Shown here piece by piece: positions 8,894-16,756 of a DNA stretch of 64,000 nucleotides. Every line of letters starts with the position of its first letter. Position 1 is the first letter of the stretch. The notes below the pieces were generated by a model. It saw nothing but the letters and a program-made list of their open reading frames with translations. It was not told the origin of the DNA and did no database searches. Position numbers and translations under genes: made by a program. The stretch is from Ornithinibacillus salinisoli (GTDB lineage: Bacteria > Bacillota > Bacilli > Bacillales > Amphibacillaceae): assembly GCF_042682545.1 (NCBI RefSeq), contig NZ_JBHUHQ010000006.1; one strand, written 5' to 3'.

Positions 8894-8928
8894 ATGCAAA
8901 GAGGGGACAGTCCCCTCTTTGCATTTTA
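8894..8928. terminator. Bidirectional terminator between GH3 and methyltransferase genes
   Basis: A 14-bp perfect stem (ATGCAAAGAGGGGA and complement) with a 3-base loop, followed by TTTTATG on plus. It overlaps the stop region of the converging methyltransferase gene. Confidence 0.8.
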
Positions 8929-9528
8929 TGTTAATTGATATATTAAAAATCTTTCGGATGTGTCTTTTTCGTATAGGTTTGTTAGTTGGATTTCACATTT
9001 TAGGTTAAAGGGTGTATTCGTTACCAGGTAATAGATATAATCCTCTGATGGGTAATATAAAATCACTTCCACATCACGTGGATGACCTTCGACAGACTTC
9101 ATTATGTTATTTATGACGCTAATAAATATTTGGACCGAAAACGGATTAAAAAAATAAAATCGGTTTTCTTGGGAATCCACTCTATAATTTTCTGCTAAAC
9201 AACATTGAAACTGCACTTTTTCCAAACTATTTTTGAATCTGCTTCCATATCGCTCCCTATTTTCCATCGCCTGCCGAATAAATGATTCACTCCTATCGAC
9301 ACCAGTTACTGTAGCATGGTAAAAGTAATGAATGAAAAAAATTAATCTGCCCTTTCCACAGCCAAAATCGACAATGTGATCATTCGGCTTAACTTCATAC
9401 TGCTGGAATAAAGTTTCCAACGCACTGTATGGTGTTGGTTCATAGGGATGATAATGCCCGGGCTCTTCCATTGAACCTTTTCCGGCTGTACGAATGTTTA
9501 GCAGTTTATCAAAATAATATTCCTTCAT
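8926..9528 (-). CDS. Class I SAM-dependent methyltransferase
   Basis: A 200-residue cytosolic protein with the Rossmann-like methyltransferase fold. Motif I is HIVDFGCGKGRLIFF (residues ~51-65), followed by the acidic motif II GVDRSE. Later, FYFFNPFSVQIF occupies the motif IV position. The substrate is unknown; the NPF sequence resembles N-methyltransferases but also several unrelated groups. Its ATG lies two bases after the stop of the upstream methyltransferase gene, and its ribosome binding site is inside that gene. The two are therefore probably translationally coupled. Confidence 0.8.
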   Translation of the reverse strand: MKEYYFDKLLNIRTAGKGSMEEPGHYHPYEPTPYSALETLFQQYEVKPNDHIVDFGCGKGRLIFFIHYFYHATVTGVDRSESFIRQAMENRERYGSRFKNSLEKVQFQCCLAENYRVDSQENRFYFFNPFSVQIFISVINNIMKSVEGHPRDVEVILYYPSEDYIYYLVTNTPFNLKCEIQLTNLYEKDTSERFLIYQLT

Positions 9529-9530
9529 AG

Positions 9531-10172
9531 CTAACGCTCACCGAGTTCATTCTTATGTTTTTTACAAATGGCTATTCCCAAAGGATATGCTCTACCTTCA
9601 GCAGAACTCTCCGGCTCAATTAAAACACCCTTTTGATAATAAAATGTAGTAGATTGGTAAATTCCAAATAAATCTTTAAATTCGTCTACTGTTAGTTGGT
9701 GGACGTGAAATTCCTGTCCACTTGGCTTTCCCCTGCCCTCACCAAAAGGAGTAGAGAGAATTAATGTGCCTCCAGGATTTAATAATTGATAGATATTATG
9801 TAAAAATCGTTCCTCTTCGTGTATATGCTCGATTGTTTCAAAGCTGAGAATACAATCAAACGTACCAAGCTTTTGAGGTAGCTCAGGATCCGTTACATCC
9901 CCTTCTACAAAAGAAGATAGAGGATGATAATATTTATTTTTTGCATAGTCAATTGCATCTCTATCATAATCGACCCCGACAACCTCATTCACTTTCCTCT
10001 TGCATAATTTTGCAATTATATGTGTGCCGTATCCCGATCCACTGGCAAAATCTAGCACCCGACCGTGTACGTATTCGGCTGCAAAATGATATCTTGCAAG
10101 ATGTTCCAACAGAAGCCCATTTAAAATTTTCATTTTATCTGGAATAACTCTTTCTCCAGTATCCTTTAGCAT
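9531..10172 (-). CDS. Class I SAM-dependent methyltransferase (Methyltransf_11/23 type)
   Basis: A 213-residue methyltransferase. Motif I is VLDFASGSGYGTHIIA, motif II GVDYDRDAI, and the post-I region EGDVTDPELP. Motif IV is FDCILSFETIEHIHEEERFL, and LNPGGTLILSTPFGEG follows. The arrangement matches small-molecule or quinone/sugar methyltransferases, but no substrate can be assigned. An ATG at 10172 preceded by GGTGA is preferred to the GTG at 10181. It is the first gene of a two-gene unit with the second methyltransferase. Two adjacent non-identical methyltransferases may act in one pathway; this is inference. Confidence 0.8.
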   Translation of the reverse strand: MLKDTGERVIPDKMKILNGLLLEHLARYHFAAEYVHGRVLDFASGSGYGTHIIAKLCKRKVNEVVGVDYDRDAIDYAKNKYYHPLSSFVEGDVTDPELPQKLGTFDCILSFETIEHIHEEERFLHNIYQLLNPGGTLILSTPFGEGRGKPSGQEFHVHQLTVDEFKDLFGIYQSTTFYYQKGVLIEPESSAEGRAYPLGIAICKKHKNELGER

Positions 10173-10220
10173 TATATTCACCGCTTATTGTTATATTATC
10201 ATTCCTAATTTCATTTATTC

Positions 10221-11489
10221 TTAGCTTGATAGCTTTGCCTTATTTGGTTTGGTTGCTAGTAATGAACATATTACACCTATTACAGGGAAAAGTAAGGTGA
10301 CAAGGAGCACTGGTGTATAACTTTGAAATATATCATAACCAACTCCAAATGGTAATGGTCCTAAGGAGGATCCGATAACCCCCATCGTAACTCCTACTCC
10401 ATTAATACTACCAATATACTTACGGCCAAAATAATTCGGCCAAATAACATTTAACCCAATTCGCTCTAACCCATTTGCTATTCCCCAAAGCGTACCAAAT
10501 AAAATAGCGATAATAAGATTATTTGTCACTAATAATAATAGTAACAGTAGAATCTCAATACCGAAAATAACTACTAGTAAATAATTGGTTTGAATTTTGT
10601 CGGTAATGTAACCTGAAACAAAAGACATGGGTATCCCCACAACTGCCATTAAACTTAAAACAGTTGCCGCAATCTCGGGAGAAAGGTCATTAGTTCCAAA
10701 TATAGAAATGATATGGAACGTAATCCCTGTATTCACCATTGCTGGGATTCCTACACAAATCAAAATTGCCCAAAATGCTCTTGTCTTTCTAGCTTCGCTT
10801 AATGTCCAGTCTTGGTCAGATTCTTTAAGTGCTGTTCCCATTACGGGTCGATTATGGTCCTTATTCCTATCTGCAAAACCGTCTGGAATTAATCCCATTT
10901 CTTCTGGTTTATTACGAACCCCCAAAAGTGCTGTAGGGACAAATACAACCAAAAGTAAAACACCCCAGACCTGCCAAGCAAAGCGCCAATCCCAAGTTTC
11001 AATCATCCATGTATTGACAATTGGAAACATCATCGCACTTGCAAAGCTTCCTATCGTCATAATACTGAATGCTATCCCTCTTTTTTTCACGAACCACTGC
11101 GCTACTAATGTGTTAGGAATAAGACTCATACTCCCTTGCCCCAACAAGCGGACAAGAAAAAAACCAATTGCAAGCATCCAAATGTTCGAAACCATACTAT
11201 TAAAAAAGCAAGCTAATCCAAAAAGCGTTCCAATCGTCACCATCATCGACCGTTGGCCATATTTATCAATAGACCTGCCAACAAACATCATAATCAGTCC
11301 CGCTACTAAGGTTGCAACGGAATATATTCCGGAAACTTCTGATCGGGACCAGCCAAAGTCATTTATGTATTGATCGATGAAAGCCGAGTTTGAATATGTC
11401 TGGCCTGGTCCAGAAAAAAATACACCTAATGCTGCAATAAATACAATAAACCACCCGTAATAGAAATTTTGAAAAAATTTTTTAGCCAC
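10221..11489 (-). CDS. Major facilitator superfamily transporter
   Basis: A 12-TM secondary carrier of 422 residues. The loop 2-3 signature reads GRSIDKYGQRSMM (MFS-like GxxxDxxGxR), and the equivalent in the second half is GYITDKIQTNYLL. The early motif FSGPGQTYSNSAFIDQYIND resembles OFA/monocarboxylate-type MFS carriers, but substrate is unknown. AGGAGG lies seven bases from the GTG at 11489 and only one base from the GTG at 11495, so 11489 is the likelier start. The upstream 500 bases hold repeats rather than a gene, and no partner enzyme adjoins it. Confidence 0.85.
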   Translation of the reverse strand: MAKKFFQNFYYGWFIVFIAALGVFFSGPGQTYSNSAFIDQYINDFGWSRSEVSGIYSVATLVAGLIMMFVGRSIDKYGQRSMMVTIGTLFGLACFFNSMVSNIWMLAIGFFLVRLLGQGSMSLIPNTLVAQWFVKKRGIAFSIMTIGSFASAMMFPIVNTWMIETWDWRFAWQVWGVLLLVVFVPTALLGVRNKPEEMGLIPDGFADRNKDHNRPVMGTALKESDQDWTLSEARKTRAFWAILICVGIPAMVNTGITFHIISIFGTNDLSPEIAATVLSLMAVVGIPMSFVSGYITDKIQTNYLLVVIFGIEILLLLLLLVTNNLIIAILFGTLWGIANGLERIGLNVIWPNYFGRKYIGSINGVGVTMGVIGSSLGPLPFGVGYDIFQSYTPVLLVTLLFPVIGVICSLLATKPNKAKLSS

Positions 11490-11845
11490 ATACACACCTC
11501 CTGTTGATTAGTTGCTTATTGGTAGGAGAATGATACGTGAGAAGAATGACACGTGGTTTTTGAGGAATTACACATGAAAATATATCATTAATTCAGATTT
11601 ATAGCAAAAAATTAATTTTCAGCCTAAAAATGGAGCTGGGACAAAACTAATACTTTTCATTCTAATGATGAACGATTTCACAATAGGAAATTGCTATGAA
11701 CGACCGTTTAGCACTTTTTTCTCTCCATTCGGGCCTTCATCACCGCTATGAACGACCGAATGCATATTATTCTGAAGCAACCGATCTTTTTACGTTACTT
11801 CGCATTCTATACAATGATTAGCAACCAAGTTTACGAAAACATGCC
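11490..11845. other. Intergenic stretch with short repeats, no gene seen
   Basis: No supported reading frame. It contains GCTGGGACAAAA near 11636 and two copies of GCTATGAACGACCG at about 11692 and 11742, spaced 50 bases apart. The first motif recurs in the repeat element at 19399. The stretch leads into the hairpin element at 11846. Confidence 0.5.
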
Positions 11846-11938
11846 AAAGAAAAATCCAACTAACTCGAATTCTCACCTTAGAATTTTGAATCATAGTACG
11901 GATTTTTCTTTAACTAAGACACTTTTGTTCCCGCCTCT
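11846..11938 (-). repeat. ~95-bp hairpin repeat element, copy A (inverted relative to copy B)
   Basis: Read on the minus strand, this stretch aligns along its length with 19399-19495. Both carry a GGNACAAAA-like start, AAAAATCC, ATTCAAAATTCT, AGAATTCGA, TTAGTT and GGATTTTTCTTT in the same order. The outer AAAAATCC and GGATTTTT can pair, giving a long imperfect hairpin. No coding function is evident. Confidence 0.7.
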
Positions 11939-11952
11939 TCATTATTCATCTG

Positions 11953-12050
11953 TTTTGTTATTCTCTTGTTTTGCTAATTGTCTTGATTTCGTTCTATTTC
12001 CTTTTGTTATTCTCTTGTTTTGCTAATTGTCTTGATTTCGTTCTATTTCC
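11953..12050. repeat. 49-bp perfect tandem duplication
   Basis: Two adjacent identical 49-base units, each starting TTTTGTTATTCTCTTGTTTT and ending GTTCTATTTCC. The proximal unit encodes the C-terminus of the small minus-strand gene 11994-12143. As 49 is not a multiple of 3, entry into the second unit changes frame, and that gene stops just inside it. Confidence 0.9.
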
Positions 12051-12143
12051 ACTTGAATATTCATAACCAAACTCTAATCCACCAGTTTTGTTCTTATATT
12101 TTCCTGTTACTACTTTATATTGATCTTTACCTTTATATGGCAC
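11994..12143 (-). CDS. Small basic hypothetical protein (49 aa)
   Basis: Translated by hand. GTG start at 12143 with AGGAGGG eight bases upstream, an excellent ribosome binding site. The peptide starts MPYKGKDQYKVVTGKYKNKT, continues GGLEFGYEYSSGNRTKSRQL, and is rich in Lys, Arg, Gly and Tyr. No membrane segment is present and I recognise no family. It is divergent from the yugN-like gene at 12275. Its last codons lie at the junction of a 49-bp tandem duplication, so the present C-terminus may be altered from the ancestral one. Confidence 0.6.
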   Translation of the reverse strand: MPYKGKDQYKVVTGKYKNKTGGLEFGYEYSSGNRTKSRQLAKQENNKRK

Positions 12144-12274
12144 GATAAGAACCCTCCTTTTCCTTTTACTATGCTCCCATAGTGGATTTTCTATAAGAAA
12201 AGATATTATGAGGTATTTTATTCCATATTTAGTAAAAGATATAATAGAAAATACATCAAATTGGAGTGATTACT

Positions 12275-12703
12275 TTGATACAATTAGATACCGATATTGA
12301 AGGAAGAACAGCCCATTTTGGAGATATGATGAATATTGCAAAACACAACGGCTTTGGGTTATGTGGAAGTTGGGAGTACGATAGTGGTTTTTTTGACTCA
12401 ATCGTATGGAGAGAAGGGGGCGAAACGATTTATGTGAGAGTACCATTTCATGTGTTAAAAGGTCAGTTAGACCGACCAGATGCAATACTCGAGTTTAAGA
12501 AGCCATTCGTTATCAAACATGTTGTACATATTGGATTGGATCAAGGGGAAAACTCTCTACTTGCAGCAACAGGGATAAATCAGTTTCAAGAACCTCTAGA
12601 TAAAGATGGTCAAATTCGCAATAAAACAAAATGGGAAGAAGTCGGAGAACAAGCAGTAAATCAACTGGCCAGAAATATACCAGCCAACAAATCCATATCA
12701 TGA
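12275..12703 (+). CDS. yugN: YugN-like family protein
   Basis: A 142-residue soluble protein resembling the YugN-like family (B. subtilis YugN), whose function is unknown. Recognisable segments are GLCGSWEYDSGFFDSIVWRE, YVRVPFHVLKGQLDRPDA, PFVIKHVVHIGLD, and GINQFQEPLDKDGQI. The TTG at 12275 is chosen as start because GGAG lies eight bases upstream; the GTG at 12266 overlaps that site. It is followed by its own terminator and is divergent from the small gene at 12143. Confidence 0.75.
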   Translation: MIQLDTDIEGRTAHFGDMMNIAKHNGFGLCGSWEYDSGFFDSIVWREGGETIYVRVPFHVLKGQLDRPDAILEFKKPFVIKHVVHIGLDQGENSLLAATGINQFQEPLDKDGQIRNKTKWEEVGEQAVNQLARNIPANKSIS

Positions 12704-12710
12704 TTGTATA

Positions 12711-12751
12711 AAAATACCTTTAAGGAATATTCCTATAAGGGTATTTTTTTG
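12711..12751 (+). terminator. Terminator of the yugN-like gene
   Basis: AAAATACCTTTA pairs imperfectly with TAAGGGTATTTT around a short loop and is followed by T residues. Confidence 0.75.
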
Positions 12752-12815
12752 GCTGAATTACCAAATGACTACTATTACGGATCTTAATGTTTTATCAACA
12801 TAAAGGATGTTTTAT

Positions 12816-13220
12816 ATGTTTTCATTTCGTGGTGATGCTCACAAAATTTATCGTCAATTAAAAAAATCACCTGGCAAGATAAGCGACATTGGCTATATGA
12901 AGGAAACCGAAGAAATTCAAAACTATTATCAAACACTTGATAACGGAACTTTAAAATTAATTTACTATCGAATGGTAAAGGAAAAAAATGGTTCGGGCAT
13001 TATTCCCATTTACGCAACAGCTATTCCATGGCTTCTTTTTCTGTTTTCTAGTCCATTACAGGACTACCTTTTTAAAAAGGGAAGTATTAACTGGGTGATT
13101 TTTAGCTTGATTTATGTAACGATACTAACCATTAGCTTAATACTCCATTTTAGAGAAAAAGCTTGGGCAGTCTTCCACATCGAAATTATTCAAGATATAT
13201 TAAAAGAAAGAAATACATAA
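12816..13220 (+). CDS. Hypothetical protein with two C-terminal membrane segments
   Basis: A 134-residue protein of unrecognised family. The first ~65 residues are soluble and basic (MFSFRGDAHKIYRQLKKSPG). Two predicted membrane helices follow: IIPIYATAIPWLLFLFSSPL and INWVIFSLIYVTILTISLIL. ATG 12816 has AAAGG nine bases upstream, whereas ATG 12807 is too close to it. No operon partner is evident. No function is proposed. Confidence 0.6.
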   Translation: MFSFRGDAHKIYRQLKKSPGKISDIGYMKETEEIQNYYQTLDNGTLKLIYYRMVKEKNGSGIIPIYATAIPWLLFLFSSPLQDYLFKKGSINWVIFSLIYVTILTISLILHFREKAWAVFHIEIIQDILKERNT

Positions 13221-13240
13221 TATGCTCGACAAAAAAGAAC

Positions 13241-13552
13241 AAAAGCGCAAGCGCCCTTACAGGCTAAAAACGCCACGTCCTGTGCGTCGTAGCGACGTAC
13301 GAACTGCGCCAGCGTAACGCTGGTGGTTCAATGTTGCCACGCAAAGTGGCGGTTTTAATTGAACAGTCCCCGTAGGAGATAAAGGAAACATGCCCCTTCA
13401 TAGGGGTATGCCGACGTTGGGCGCAAAGCCCGATTTTAGTCGGCCTTCCTTTAATCTTACAGTTTAAGGATGTTCGACTATGTCGAACTGTTATCGTACG
13501 AAGGTGAGGGAAGTTGCGCTAGTCGCTGGGCGCTGGACGTGGCTGTTCCTGC
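13241..13552 (+). repeat. GC-rich structured intergenic repeat, copy 1
   Basis: This 310-base block is visibly richer in G+C than its neighbours and has no supported gene. It holds nested hairpins: GCCAGCGTAACGCTGG, GCCACGCAAAGTGGC, and a GGTTCAAT/ATTGAACA pair. The part from 13384 aligns with 55791-55943. Common segments are TGGGCGCAAA, GTCGG, TCTTACAGTTTAAGG, GTACG and GACGTGGCT. This marks it as a dispersed non-coding element. Confidence 0.75.
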
Positions 13553-13603
13553 CAAGAAGTATCCACAGGCATTAAATTTAATAATTTCCTAGACCACGAC
13601 AAA

Positions 13604-13634
13604 AACCGGGTGGTGACAGGCACCCCCGGTTCTC
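13604..13634 (-). terminator. Terminator of the copper operon
   Basis: On the minus strand, ACCGGGGGTGCC faces a CACCACCCGGT arm and is followed by TTTTTG, immediately after the copZ stop codon. Confidence 0.75.
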
Positions 13635-13637
13635 TTT

Positions 13638-13841
13638 TTATGCTACGTCGTAGCCTTGGTCTTCTACGGCTTCTTGTAGTTGTTGTAGAGTTACTTTTGA
13701 TTCATCATGTGTGACTTGCACTTTTCCTGTACCTAAATCTACTTCTACACTTGAAACTCCTTCAAGTTCATTTAGTGCACCTTCCACTGACATTTTGCAG
13801 TGGCCACAAGTCATTCCTCTTACATCTAAAGTTGTTTGCAT
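13638..13841 (-). CDS. copZ: Copper chaperone CopZ
   Basis: A 67-residue HMA-domain metallochaperone that carries Cu(I) to CopA in the cytosol. The copper-binding motif GMTCGHC is near residues 9-15, and the protein has the beta-alpha-beta-beta-alpha-beta pattern throughout (VSSVEVDLGTGKVQVTHDES, then QLQEAVEDQGYDV). It is the last gene of csoR-copA-copZ, 29 bases after copA, and is followed by a terminator. Confidence 0.95.
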   Translation of the reverse strand: MQTTLDVRGMTCGHCKMSVEGALNELEGVSSVEVDLGTGKVQVTHDESKVTLQQLQEAVEDQGYDVA

Positions 13842-13870
13842 CCTATATTTCCCCTTTCTTGTTTCCTTTT

Positions 13871-16255
13871 TTATATTTTAACTCGCTTCAATCGAAGGGA
13901 GTTAGAAACAACACTTACCGAGCTAAATGCCATCGCTGCACCCGCTACCCATGGTGCTAATAATCCGATAGCAGCAATTGGGATTCCTGCACTGTTATAA
14001 GCAAATGCCCAGAAAAGGTTTTGACGAATATTTTTTATGGTAGCTTTACTTAACTTAATTGCTTTTGGAATAAGCAATAACTCTCCGCCAAGTAGTGTTA
14101 CATCAGCGGCTTCAATAGCTACTTCTGTACCAGTTCCAATGGCAATCCCAATATCTGAAATAGCAAGAGCTGGTGCATCATTGATACCATCACCAACCAT
14201 AGCAACTTTCTTACCTTGTAATTGGACTTCTTTTACTTTATTTGCTTTTTCTTCTGGCAAAACTTGAGCAATTACGTTGTCGATCCCTACTTGTTTGGCG
14301 ATTGCTTGGGCTGTTCGTTTATTATCCCCAGTTAGCATAATAACTTCTAACCCTAACTCTTTTAATTGACCAATTGCTTCTACTGCTGTTTCTTTGATCA
14401 TATCGGCTACTGCTACAATACCGCGGTACTCTTCATTAACAGCGATTAGCATTGCGGTTTTACCATTTGTTTCATACTCCAATAACTCGTTCTCAACATG
14501 ACTTACATCAATATTATTATCATTCATTAATTTTCTAGTACCAACAAGCACTTTTTCACCTGAAATTGTTGCTTGAATACCATGCCCAGGTATTGCAGAA
14601 AATTCTTCTGTTTCTACTAATCCCACTTCTTTTTCCGTAGCATAGGCAACAATCGCTTCTGCTAGTGGGTGTTCTGATCCTTTTTCCGCACTAGCCAACA
14701 GCTTCAATGTCTGATCATCACCAGTAAAATTCGTTACTTCCGGTTTTCCCTTTGTAATAGTACCAGTTTTATCTAAAATTACTGCATCCAATTGGTGGGT
14801 GCGTTCTAAATGCTCGCCACCTTTAAACAAGATACCATTTTCAGCAGCTTTCCCTGTCCCAACCATAATGGAAGTCGGAGTAGCTAACCCTAATGCACAT
14901 GGACACGCAATTACAAGTACCGCAATAGCAGCAATTAATGCTGGTTCCATATTACCTGGTGTAACAAATACGATCCAAACAATAAACGTAAATATTGCGA
15001 TACCGACTACAATCGGTACGAAATATCCTGAAATTACATCTGCTAACCGTTGGATCGGAGCCTTTGATCCTTGAGCATCCTCTACTACTTTAATAATGGA
15101 AGCTAATGCCGTATCTTTCCCAACCTTGGTTGCTTCCATTTCAATCGTTCCATTTTTATTTAAAGTTGAACCAATAACTGTCGATTCAAAATCCTTCTCA
15201 ATCGGAATAGATTCCCCAGTAATCATGGATTCGTCTACAGAAGTTCTCCCCTTTAAGACGATACCGTCTACTGGTATCTTTTCTCCTGGTTTTACTACGA
15301 TGTGATCACCAACAGATACATCTTCTACCGGGATCATCATCTCTTCACCATCTTTAATTACTCGTGCTTGTTTCGCTTGTAGATTGAGTAACTTAGAAAT
15401 AGCTAGTGTAGTTTTACTTTTCGCACTTGTTTCCAAATACTTTCCAAATAAGATTAACGTTATGATAATCGCACTTGTTTCGTAATATAGATGTGGCACA
15501 TGGCTAGGATTACCAATCGTTAGTAACCCCTCATATAAACTATAAAAGTAAGCTGCACTAGTTCCTAATGCTACTAGCACATCCATATTTGCACCGCCAT
15601 TACGCAAGTTTTTATAGGCACCTACATAAAACTGCCAACCTATAATAAATTGGACTGGTGTTGCTAACGCAAATTGAAACCATGGATTCATGAATATATG
15701 CGGTATATAAATTCCAAATAAATGAACTAGCATCGTAATGAGTAATGGAGCAGTTAATACAGTTGAGACGGCTAGCTTTACTTTCATTTGCTTCAAGTGT
15801 TTCTCTTTTTGTGTTTGTTTCTCTTGTTCTTCTGCCTTCCTTTTGGCATCATAACCTAGCTTTTGAATTTTCCCAATCAAATCCAACTCTTCTATTAATC
15901 CGGGATTATACTCAATAGATGCACTTTCTGTCGCTAAGTTTACGTTTGCGACTTTAACTCCTTCTTGCTTATTTAGCACTTTCTCAATACGAGTAGAACA
16001 CGCTGCACACGTCATTCCCAATACATCAAATTCAACTTTCTCGGTTTGCACACCATAGCCTAGCTTTTGAATTTTAGATGCGATCTCTTCTACTGTAGCT
16101 GTACCTGGATCATAATCTATACTAGCTTTTTCCGTTGTTAAGTTAACTTGAGCTTCTACACCATCCATTTTATTGAGTATTTTTTCAACTCGATTGGAAC
16201 AAGCTGCACACGTCATTCCTGTTACACCAACGGTAACATGCTTTTTTTCACTCAT
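13871..16255 (-). CDS. copA: Copper-exporting P1B-type ATPase CopA
   Basis: A 794-residue Cu(I) efflux pump of the plasma membrane. Two N-terminal HMA domains carry GMTCAACSNRVEK (residues ~13-25) and GMTCAACSTRIEK (~81-93). Eight membrane helices follow, including the metal-site motif VIACPCALGLATP. The phosphorylation motif is LDKTGTITKG; TGDNKRTAQAIA and MVGDGINDAPALA complete the ATP-binding and hinge motifs. The GMTCAAC pairs and CPC identify the copper branch. The ribosome binding region AGTAGGGGGG overlaps the csoR stop codon and is identical over 13 bases to the csoR promoter-proximal CsoR box. Confidence 0.97.
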   Translation of the reverse strand: MSEKKHVTVGVTGMTCAACSNRVEKILNKMDGVEAQVNLTTEKASIDYDPGTATVEEIASKIQKLGYGVQTEKVEFDVLGMTCAACSTRIEKVLNKQEGVKVANVNLATESASIEYNPGLIEELDLIGKIQKLGYDAKRKAEEQEKQTQKEKHLKQMKVKLAVSTVLTAPLLITMLVHLFGIYIPHIFMNPWFQFALATPVQFIIGWQFYVGAYKNLRNGGANMDVLVALGTSAAYFYSLYEGLLTIGNPSHVPHLYYETSAIIITLILFGKYLETSAKSKTTLAISKLLNLQAKQARVIKDGEEMMIPVEDVSVGDHIVVKPGEKIPVDGIVLKGRTSVDESMITGESIPIEKDFESTVIGSTLNKNGTIEMEATKVGKDTALASIIKVVEDAQGSKAPIQRLADVISGYFVPIVVGIAIFTFIVWIVFVTPGNMEPALIAAIAVLVIACPCALGLATPTSIMVGTGKAAENGILFKGGEHLERTHQLDAVILDKTGTITKGKPEVTNFTGDDQTLKLLASAEKGSEHPLAEAIVAYATEKEVGLVETEEFSAIPGHGIQATISGEKVLVGTRKLMNDNNIDVSHVENELLEYETNGKTAMLIAVNEEYRGIVAVADMIKETAVEAIGQLKELGLEVIMLTGDNKRTAQAIAKQVGIDNVIAQVLPEEKANKVKEVQLQGKKVAMVGDGINDAPALAISDIGIAIGTGTEVAIEAADVTLLGGELLLIPKAIKLSKATIKNIRQNLFWAFAYNSAGIPIAAIGLLAPWVAGAAMAFSSVSVVSNSLRLKRVKI

Positions 16256-16259
16256 CTTA

Positions 16260-16272
16260 ATACCCCCCTACT
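16260..16272. promoter_or_regulatory. CsoR-box-like 13-mer doubling as copA ribosome binding site
   Basis: ATACCCCCCTACT (minus strand AGTAGGGGGGTAT) at the csoR/copA junction is identical to 16604-16616 in the csoR promoter. On the mRNA it forms the copA Shine-Dalgarno sequence. Whether CsoR also binds here is untested. Confidence 0.5.
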
Positions 16273-16576
16273 TGGAGAATTGCTTCATTACTTCCATTAA
16301 TTCCTCAATTGTTTCATTTCCTTCGCCAGACTTCACAGCATCACTAACGCAATGTTTAATATGACGTTCCGCTACGGAAAAACCTACTTTTTTTAACGCA
16401 GCATTGATCGCACTTACTTGTACCAAGATATCAACACAATAGCGGTCTTCTTCCACCATTTTTTGAATTCCACGCACTTGCCCTTCAATACGCTTTAGTC
16501 GATTAACAACCGCTTGCTTTTCATCTTTTGTTCGCGGTGTCGTTGGGTGATCATGAAGGAATTTATCCAAATTCAT
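16268..16576 (-). CDS. csoR: Copper-sensing repressor CsoR
   Basis: A 102-residue four-helix-bundle repressor that leaves DNA on binding Cu(I). The metal-binding triad appears as Cys47 (DRYCVDIL), His72 and Cys76 (ERHIKHCV), with the spacing of CsoR's C-H-C triad. The Arg-rich N-terminal helix NRLKRIEGQVRGI is typical. ATG 16576 is preferred to the GTG one codon earlier; its SD (AAAGGAAG) is close. It heads csoR-copA-copZ, which is the expected self-regulated operon. Confidence 0.93.
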   Translation of the reverse strand: MNLDKFLHDHPTTPRTKDEKQAVVNRLKRIEGQVRGIQKMVEEDRYCVDILVQVSAINAALKKVGFSVAERHIKHCVSDAVKSGEGNETIEELMEVMKQFSK

Positions 16577-16599
16577 CACTTCCTTTATTTTTATAATTA

Positions 16600-16622
16600 T
16601 ACTATACCCCCCTACTGTATAT
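16600..16622 (-). promoter_or_regulatory. CsoR operator/promoter region
   Basis: The minus strand reads ATACAGTAGGGGGGTATAGT just upstream of csoR. This matches the form of CsoR operators (TACCC and GGGTA half-sites around a G-rich centre). It overlaps the probable -10 region, fitting repression of the operon without copper. Confidence 0.7.
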
Positions 16623-16686
16623 TTGTCAATTATAAAAACTCAAATAAAATTATACACCGTCATTTGGGGGTTTTACTGTAGATAAA

Positions 16687-16723
16687 AAGTGGGATTCTAA
16701 CCTATTGTTAGAATCCCACTTTC
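16687..16723. terminator. Bidirectional terminator between csoR promoter and dac gene
   Basis: A long perfect stem (AAAGTGGGATTCTAAC with its complement) and short loop, followed by TTTTTA on the minus strand. It ends the carboxypeptidase gene. Confidence 0.85.
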
Positions 16724-16756
16724 TTATGTTACACCGTACGCCATATTTTATTTGAT

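Noticed and set aside
9941..10147. Plus-strand frame within the methyltransferase gene
   Set aside because: Shadow of the minus-strand gene with no ribosome binding site or family motif.
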